Shown here one piece after another: positions 59,841 to 64,000 of a stretch of DNA of 64,000 nt (positions are counted from its first letter, which is position 1; each line of letters starts with the position of its first letter). The notes beneath the pieces are model-generated. The model saw only the letters and a program-made list of their open reading frames with translations, had not been told where the DNA came from and ran no database searches. Source of the stretch: Palsa-744 sp036498265 (lineage in GTDB: Bacteria; Actinomycetota; Thermoleophilia; Solirubrobacterales; Solirubrobacteraceae); NCBI GenBank assembly GCA_036498265.1, contig DASYFT010000002.1, positions 62,001 through 126,000 of the forward strand. Direction: 5' to 3'. A program made the translations under genes and the position numbers.

Positions 59841-60053
59841 CTACTCGAGCACGACGAGCGTGTCGCCCTCGCTCACGGCCTGGCCCTCCTCGCAGAGGAT
59901 CTCGACGACCGTGCCCGCGTCCTCGGCCTCCACCGGCATCTCCATCTTCATCGACTCGAGGATCGCCACCGTGTCGCCCTCCTCGACGGCATCTCCAACC
60001 GAGCACTCGATTTTCCATACGGTGCCGGTGATATGAGCATCCACGTTGGTCAT
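59841..60053 (-). CDS. free-standing biotinyl/lipoyl carrier domain
   Basis: 70-residue biotin carboxyl carrier-type protein consisting of only the hammerhead fold. The modification site is Lys36 in ILESMKMEMP, and the second half has TVVEILCEEGQAVSEGD. Stand-alone domains of this kind serve acyl-CoA carboxylases encoded elsewhere. GGAGGATC sits about 4-10 bases before the ATG at 60053, a strong Shine-Dalgarno. Closeness to the bio operon is suggestive. Confidence 0.9.
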   Translation of the reverse strand: MTNVDAHITGTVWKIECSVGDAVEEGDTVAILESMKMEMPVEAEDAGTVVEILCEEGQAVSEGDTLVVLE

Positions 60054-60082
60054 CTGATCCTCCACGCGCCGATCGCCACCAC

Positions 60083-60088
60083 AGGAGG
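60083..60088 (+). promoter_or_regulatory. perfect Shine-Dalgarno before an ATA codon
   Basis: AGGAGG is followed by six bases (CGCACA) and then ATA at 60095, in frame with a glycosyltransferase. No ATG, GTG or TTG occurs in this frame between the stop at 60029 and GTG 60287. Confidence 0.6.
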
Positions 60089-60094
60089 CGCACA

Positions 60095-60811
60095 ATAGAG
60101 CCAGCGTCCGACCGATCGACGAGCCCGCGCACGCTGGTCATCGTCGCCGCCCATGACGAGGCGGGCCGCATCGCGGCCACACTGGCAGGCCTCGCGCTGG
60201 CCTTCCCGGACGCCCAGCTGTGGGTTGCCGACGACGGCTCCAGCGATGGGACCGCTCAGATCGCGGCGGCGGCCGGCGCGCGGCTGGTGCGCAGCGAGCA
60301 ATTGATCGGCAAGGGAGGCGCGGTCACCGGAGCGGCTCGCGAGGCTCTGTCGCAAGTGCGTGCCGGCGGCGCCGGCAGCGACCCGATCTTCGTTCTCTGC
60401 GACGGCGACCTCGGCGACTCGGCGCGCGAGCTCGTGAGGCTCGTCGAGGCTCTGGAAAGCGCACCCGCAGATCTGGCGGTCGCCGCGTTCGCCAGGCGGG
60501 TGGGAGGCGGCGTCGGGGTCGCTGTCGGCTTCGCTCGCTGGGCGATCCAGAGGCGTTGTGGCCTGCTCACGCGCGCCCCGATCTCCGGGCAGCGCGCGAT
60601 GCGGGCGGACACGCTCGCGGCGGTGCTCCCCTTCGCCCCCGGCTTCGGCATGGAGATGGGCATGACGATCGACGCCGTGCGTGCCGGGGGACGAGTCGTG
60701 GAGGTGGAGCTCGACCTGGAGCACCGTGCCACCGGCCGCACGCCCGCCGGCTTCCTCCACCGCGGACGCCAGCTCGTGGACTTCGTCCGCGTCTACCTGC
60801 AGCGTCGCTGA
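60095..60811 (+). CDS. GT2-family glycosyltransferase, apparent ATA start
   Basis: Sugar transfer from a nucleotide-sugar, 238 residues if started at ATA 60095. The frame encodes LVIVAAHDEAGRIAATLAGL, then WVADDGSSDGTAQIA, the GT-A nucleotide site, and FVLCDGDLGDS as the DxD-like motif, then MEMGMTIDAVRAGGRVVEVEL near the C-terminus. The first canonical start, GTG 60287, comes after the DDGSSDG motif and would give an implausible 174-residue protein. The perfect AGGAGG six bases before ATA makes that codon the likely start; an ATG-to-ATA mutation or sequencing error is the alternative. Confidence 0.75.
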   Translation: MEPASDRSTSPRTLVIVAAHDEAGRIAATLAGLALAFPDAQLWVADDGSSDGTAQIAAAAGARLVRSEQLIGKGGAVTGAAREALSQVRAGGAGSDPIFVLCDGDLGDSARELVRLVEALESAPADLAVAAFARRVGGGVGVAVGFARWAIQRRCGLLTRAPISGQRAMRADTLAAVLPFAPGFGMEMGMTIDAVRAGGRVVEVELDLEHRATGRTPAGFLHRGRQLVDFVRVYLQRR

Positions 60812-60841
60812 CATCGCCGCCCGGCCGGCGGGGCCCGGTGG

Positions 60842-60890
60842 GCCTGCATGCAGGCGAAACCGGCGCCGGACTGCGGGCGAACCGGCGCCG
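60842..60890. promoter_or_regulatory. 14-bp palindrome plus two direct repeats
   Basis: GCCTGCATGCAGGC (60842-60855) is a perfect 14-bp palindrome. Downstream, GGCGAAACCGGCGCCG (60853-60868) and GGCGAACCGGCGCCG (60876-60890) repeat with a period of about 22-23 bases, each containing the palindrome CGGCGCCG. All lie just upstream of the -10 box at 60908. Likely operator region; the first palindrome could alternatively fold as a short terminator stem for the glycosyltransferase. Confidence 0.5.
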
Positions 60891-60907
60891 CGCGGGCCGG
60901 CCGGTGT

Positions 60908-60913
60908 TAGCCT
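60908..60913 (+). promoter_or_regulatory. -10-like hexamer, leaderless spacing
   Basis: TAGCCT ends 7 bases before GTG 60921, supporting that GTG as the start of the glycosidase-like gene. Confidence 0.5.
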
Positions 60914-60920
60914 CGGGCGG

Positions 60921-61946
60921 GTGCTGCGCATAGTCTCGGTGGCCGCCGTCATCGCGATCATCGCGGTGTCGGTATTCCTGACCAGCGGCGATGCGACGCC
61001 TGAAAGCTCATTCAAGCTTGGGCTCGTGTCCAACGCCGACGGTGGCACGCGAGCTGCCCGGATCGGAGCGGTCGGCGCCTCGATCGTGAGGGTCGAGTTC
61101 CGGATCGACGAGCCGGCCTCGCAGGTGGCGCGGGTGATCGGTCGCTTCGCTCGCCACGGCGTCAGCGTCCTGCCGCTCGCGGGCTTCCAGGGGCGGGTCC
61201 CGACGGCTGCCGAGGCTCGGAACCTCGCAACGTGGGCCCGCGCCTTCGGACCGTCGGGGACCTTCTGGCGTCATCGCTCCGGCGGCTCGCTGGCGATCCG
61301 CGACATCGAGTTCGGCAACGAGACCAACCAGCCCGGCCAGTTCGACGGGTGTGGCTTCGACTGCCCCTCCTTCGCCCACCGGGCGCAGGGGTACGCGCTG
61401 GCTCTGAAGGCCGCGCAGGAAGCTATCGACGGCCCCCAGGGCAATCCGTCCGTCGGGCTGTTGGCGATCGGCGATGACGGCGGCAGCGAATCGCCGAACT
61501 GGGTCGACAACATGTTCGCCGCGGTCCCGGACCTGGCGCAGCGGATCGCGGGCTGGACGGCACATCCCTACGGCACGCAGTGGTGGCGCATGCTCGACCG
61601 GCTCGTGCACCAGACGGCGGCGCGCGGCGCGCCCTCCACGATCCCGATCTTCATCACCGAGATCGGCGTCTCAAGCGACAACGGCCACTGCCTGAGCAAC
61701 AACTTCGGCTGGAACCGCTGCATGAGCTACGCCGAAGCCGCGAGCGCCATGCGCTCGACCATCGCCGGCATCCGGGCCCGCTACGGGACCCGCATCCGCG
61801 AGATCTTCGTCTTCCAGGCGTTCGACCAGCGCCCGCCCGAAGCCGACAGCGACCGCGAACACTACTTCGGCGTGCTCACCTCGACCGGTCGGTCCAAGGG
61901 CGCCTACACGACCGCCCTGAGCTCGCTGCTGCGGACGATGCGCTGA
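60921..61946 (+). CDS. secreted or membrane-anchored glycoside-hydrolase-like protein
   Basis: 341 residues: an N-terminal hydrophobic helix (MLRIVSVAAVIAIIAVSVFL) acting as signal or anchor, then a TIM-barrel-like domain. EFGNETNQPGQ looks like the acid/base Glu of clan A glycosidases (NE motif) and IFITEIGVSS like the nucleophile strand. Two Cys pairs (GCGFDC and the later CLSNNFGWNRC) may form disulfides. It resembles the 37841 protein in plan but keeps a better NE motif. The GTG start is supported by the -10 box; the long in-frame extension upstream is shadow. Confidence 0.7.
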   Translation: MLRIVSVAAVIAIIAVSVFLTSGDATPESSFKLGLVSNADGGTRAARIGAVGASIVRVEFRIDEPASQVARVIGRFARHGVSVLPLAGFQGRVPTAAEARNLATWARAFGPSGTFWRHRSGGSLAIRDIEFGNETNQPGQFDGCGFDCPSFAHRAQGYALALKAAQEAIDGPQGNPSVGLLAIGDDGGSESPNWVDNMFAAVPDLAQRIAGWTAHPYGTQWWRMLDRLVHQTAARGAPSTIPIFITEIGVSSDNGHCLSNNFGWNRCMSYAEAASAMRSTIAGIRARYGTRIREIFVFQAFDQRPPEADSDREHYFGVLTSTGRSKGAYTTALSSLLRTMR

Positions 61947-61990
61947 TCGCCTCGCGTAACTTTGTGGCACCCCTGGCGTAGACCGCACAG

Positions 61991-62779
61991 ATGAGTGATC
62001 TGGCCCCGATGCGCGAGCAGGTCTACACCGACCCGCGACCGAAGGAGCACTTCGACCGCTTCCACGAGCGCGCCCGCACGCGCCAGCCGGACTGGGCCTA
62101 CGAGCTCACCCGCGTCATCACGTCGCTCTACGCGTACACGCTGCTGCGAGCGCGCGCGATCTCGGTCGAGAACGTCCCGGGCAACGGGGCGGTGATCCTC
62201 GCGCCCAACCACTTCTCCTTCATGGACCACTTCCTGATCGGCTGCTATATCCGGCGCAAGGTCCGCTTCATGGCCAAGTCGCAGCTGTTCAAACGCCCCA
62301 TGCAGTTCATCTACACGCACGGCGGGGTGTTCCCCGTGCGTCGCGGCGCTCGCGACGAAGAGACGTTCACGACCGCCGAGACGATCCTCGCCAACGGCGG
62401 CGCGGTCGCGATGTACTGCGAGGGTGGCCGCTCTCGGACCGGCAAGGTCGGCGAGCAGGCCAAGCGCGGCATCGGCCGTCTCGCGCTCGAGTCGGGCGCC
62501 CCCGTTGTCCCGATCGCGATCCACGGCTCCTCGCACATCCGCAACTGGAAGCGCCTGCAGTTCCCCAAGACCACGATCCAGTACGGCCAGCCGATCCGCT
62601 GGGAGCAGATCAGCGATCCGACGCGCGAGCAGCAGCAGGCCGTGGCCGACCAGATCCTCGAGCAGATACGCGGCCTCTACGCCGGCCTGGAGCAGCACGG
62701 GCGGCGCGGCATCCTGAGGCGGCTTCGCGAACAGCGCCGCGCCCGGCGCCGCTCCCCCGAGGGCGCCGCGATCGCCTGA
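61991..62779 (+). CDS. PlsC-type lysophospholipid acyltransferase
   Basis: Membrane-associated acyltransferase of the 1-acylglycerol-3-phosphate family, 262 residues. Block I HX4D is NHFSFMD (His74, Asp79), block II GGVFPVRRGARD, block III EGGRSRTGKVG, and block IV VPIAIHGS. A hydrophobic region precedes block I. The C-terminus is Arg-rich. Acyl acceptor could be lysophosphatidate or another glycolipid intermediate; the family alone does not decide. Confidence 0.88.
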   Translation: MSDLAPMREQVYTDPRPKEHFDRFHERARTRQPDWAYELTRVITSLYAYTLLRARAISVENVPGNGAVILAPNHFSFMDHFLIGCYIRRKVRFMAKSQLFKRPMQFIYTHGGVFPVRRGARDEETFTTAETILANGGAVAMYCEGGRSRTGKVGEQAKRGIGRLALESGAPVVPIAIHGSSHIRNWKRLQFPKTTIQYGQPIRWEQISDPTREQQQAVADQILEQIRGLYAGLEQHGRRGILRRLREQRRARRRSPEGAAIA

Positions 62780-62847
62780 GGGCGGTGCCCGTCGGCGCCG
62801 TTGCCTAGGCTGCCGTCCACCGTCCGTCCAGCTCGAAAGGGACAGAG

Positions 62848-63534
62848 ATGCAGAGCCGCATCGACGTTGGCGAGGTGATCCGCAGGGTCTTCGACATCTA
62901 CGTCGACCAGGCGCCCGTTCTGATGCCGGCCGCGGCGGTGGTGTTCGTCTTCACGGGGATCCTCTCCGGCGTGATCGTGGCGGCATCGCCGGGGCTGGCC
63001 GTGATCGCCGTGCTCATCTACCTCGCGGCCGCCACCATCTTCACCGGCATGGTCGTCGAGCTCGTAGCCGACCTGCAGGACGGTCGTCGCGACGCCGGCC
63101 CCCGCCAGCTGCTCGCCCGCGCGACCCCGGTGCTGGGGCAGCTGCTGCTCGTCGCCATCGTGGGCGCCGTGGGCGTCTTCGTGGGACTGGTCCTGTTCGT
63201 CGTGCCCGGGCTCATCCTGTTCACGATCTGGTCGGTGTCGGCACCGGTCGTGCTGCTCGAGCGGCCGCCCGGACTGCGTGCGCTGGCGCGCAGCCAGCAG
63301 CTGGTGCGCGGCAACGGCTTGCAGGTGTTCGGGGTCATCCTGGTGCTCGACATCCTCGTGCTGCTCCTCGGCGGCGCGCTGGAGCTGGCGGCAGAATCGG
63401 GCGGCACGGCCCTCGGCATCGTCGTCAGGGTGATCGTCGGGGTGCTCACGGCGCCCCTGTCCGCGCTCGCCGCCTCGGTGCTCTACTTCAAGCTCCGCTC
63501 CGCCGCGGCGCCCGAAGGGGCGCCTTCGCTCTAG
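62848..63534 (+). CDS. integral membrane protein, family uncertain
   Basis: 228 residues with about six hydrophobic segments and a conserved-looking start RIDVGEVIRRVFDIYVDQAP. Segment VLFVVPGLILFTIWSVSAPVV followed by an Arg-rich loop with RALARSQQLVRGN resembles the membrane domain found in front of some glycerophosphodiester phosphodiesterases, without any catalytic domain here. The ATG has AAAGGGA about 8-14 bases upstream, so translation is Shine-Dalgarno led. Function unknown. Confidence 0.7.
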   Translation: MQSRIDVGEVIRRVFDIYVDQAPVLMPAAAVVFVFTGILSGVIVAASPGLAVIAVLIYLAAATIFTGMVVELVADLQDGRRDAGPRQLLARATPVLGQLLLVAIVGAVGVFVGLVLFVVPGLILFTIWSVSAPVVLLERPPGLRALARSQQLVRGNGLQVFGVILVLDILVLLLGGALELAAESGGTALGIVVRVIVGVLTAPLSALAASVLYFKLRSAAAPEGAPSL

Positions 63535-63548
63535 GGTCTCAGCCACTC

Positions 63549-64000
63549 ATGTCCGGGACGGTCGCCTCCCAGGTTCTGCGTTCGGGGCTGCTCGAGGGGG
63601 CCTCCGTGCTGGTCGTCGCGGCCGACCCACCGACTGCTGGGGCGAGCTCGCTCGCGCTGGCGAGCGCCGCGGCCTGCGCCGAGCTTGGCGCGAAGGTGTC
63701 CCTCTGCCCGCTCACGCCCGCCGTGGATGACTCGGGCATCGAGGCCGCCCTCGAGCTCGCGCTCGGCGAGATGGGAACGGCGCAGCTGCTCGTGGTCGAC
63801 GCCGCCGCGCTGTTCGCGGGCGGCGACCCCGGCGCTGAGGCTCGTCCAGGCCCGGAGGCCGACTGTGAGCGGGGCGGCGCGGCTCTTCGCCACTGCCTCG
63901 AGCTGACATGGAGCGCCACTCGGGCGGTGTTCGACCGGGCGTTCCTGCCCGGGGCGGGGGGGAGGGTCATCTACCTGGCGCCGGCGCTCGGTGCCGGGGA
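63549..64000 (+). CDS. short-chain dehydrogenase-like protein, 3'-truncated
   Basis: The frame from ATG 63549 (MSGTVASQVLRSGLLEGASV) is open to the window end. The stretch WSATRAVFDRAFLP then GGRVIYLAP has the pattern of the SDR helix and strand before the active-site Ser. The N-terminal TGxxxGIG nucleotide motif is absent; VLVVAADPPTAGASSLALAS stands in its place. It may be a non-catalytic or degenerate SDR, of the kind found beside active partners in fatty-acid or phospholipid loci. TAGGGT lies 11 bases upstream and overlaps the previous stop. Confidence 0.6.
   Translation, partial: MSGTVASQVLRSGLLEGASVLVVAADPPTAGASSLALASAAACAELGAKVSLCPLTPAVDDSGIEAALELALGEMGTAQLLVVDAAALFAGGDPGAEARPGPEADCERGGAALRHCLELTWSATRAVFDRAFLPGAGGRVIYLAPALGAG

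Noticed and set aside
59821..60095. Longer start for the biotinyl domain at 60095
   Set aside because: The extra 14 residues (MCASCGGDRRVEDQ) precede a strong Shine-Dalgarno placed for the ATG at 60053.
1..64000. Mobile elements, prophage, CRISPR, toxin-antitoxin or defence islands
   Set aside because: No transposase, integrase, Cas, toxin or repeat-spacer array is visible; content is housekeeping and metabolic with uniform composition.
1..64000. tRNA or rRNA genes
   Set aside because: Intergenic gaps are short and none shows a tRNA cloverleaf or rRNA sequence by eye; a covariance-model scan would settle it.

Overview
The window is a 64 kb piece of a very GC-rich chromosome. It is densely coding, uses many GTG starts, and is packed with 1-4 base gene overlaps. 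A complete 14-gene nuoA-N operon, ThyX, KdpFABC, PucR-type regulation and a class III cyclase with a zinc-ribbon-like head point to an actinobacterium. I would guess the Thermoleophilia/Solirubrobacterales line, but that is inference from style and content; there is no rRNA or other marker here. I see no tRNA, rRNA, insertion sequence, prophage or CRISPR array. No stretch longer than about 300 bases lacks a gene.

Layout. 1-5.8 kb: two ABC systems (an ATPase/permease pair cut by the window edge, and a LolD/MacB-like ATPase with an FtsX-type permease) flanking thyX. 5.9-7.8 kb: an M3B oligopeptidase. 23.6-8.7 kb on the minus strand: NADH dehydrogenase (complex I) genes nuoA to nuoN in canonical order, followed 6 bases later by a HAD phosphatase. 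24-26.3 kb: a small membrane protein, a lipoprotein cytochrome c and serS. 26.4-37.8 kb: a potassium island with a KdpD-type kinase, kdpE, a 26-codon membrane ORF, kdpF, kdpA, kdpC, kdpB, a stand-alone KdpD sensor, a membrane-anchored Usp-like protein, a cation/proton antiporter and a second stand-alone KdpD sensor. 37.8-42.5 kb: a secreted glycosidase-like protein and two GT-C-like membrane proteins. 42.6-51.7 kb: an amine/amino-acid catabolic cluster (saccharopine-dehydrogenase-like protein, APC permease, class III aminotransferase, PucR regulator, alanine dehydrogenase, aldehyde dehydrogenase, metallo-hydrolase). 51.7-60.1 kb: Nudix hydrolase, rubredoxin, bioA, then bioB-bioF-bioD-cyclase on the other strand, an enoyl-CoA hydratase and a free-standing biotinyl carrier domain. 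60.1-64 kb: a GT2 glycosyltransferase, a second secreted glycosidase-like protein, a PlsC-type acyltransferase, a membrane protein and the start of an SDR-like gene.

How it fits together. Complex I builds the proton gradient. The Kdp pump and antiporter handle K+/Na+/H+. The aminotransferase, alanine dehydrogenase and aldehyde dehydrogenase form a loop in which amino groups go to pyruvate and are released as ammonia with NADH production. Biotin synthesis sits beside one of its likely clients, the biotinyl domain.

Most notable observations. (1) A KdpD sensor kinase split into separate input and kinase proteins, with two input paralogues and kdpA-kdpC-kdpB order. (2) Two genes whose reading frames lack any ATG/GTG/TTG where the conserved N-terminus must start: bioA apparently on CTG and a glycosyltransferase apparently on ATA with a perfect Shine-Dalgarno. 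(3) Three convergent gene pairs that share their stop codons in the palindrome CTAG, and one divergent pair that shares CATG as overlapping starts. (4) A BioF with a C-terminal tail of four 13-residue repeats. (5) A window-wide pattern of -10-like hexamers 6-8 bases before start codons, implying leaderless mRNAs. (6) Clean palindromes in the aminotransferase and glycosidase promoter regions.
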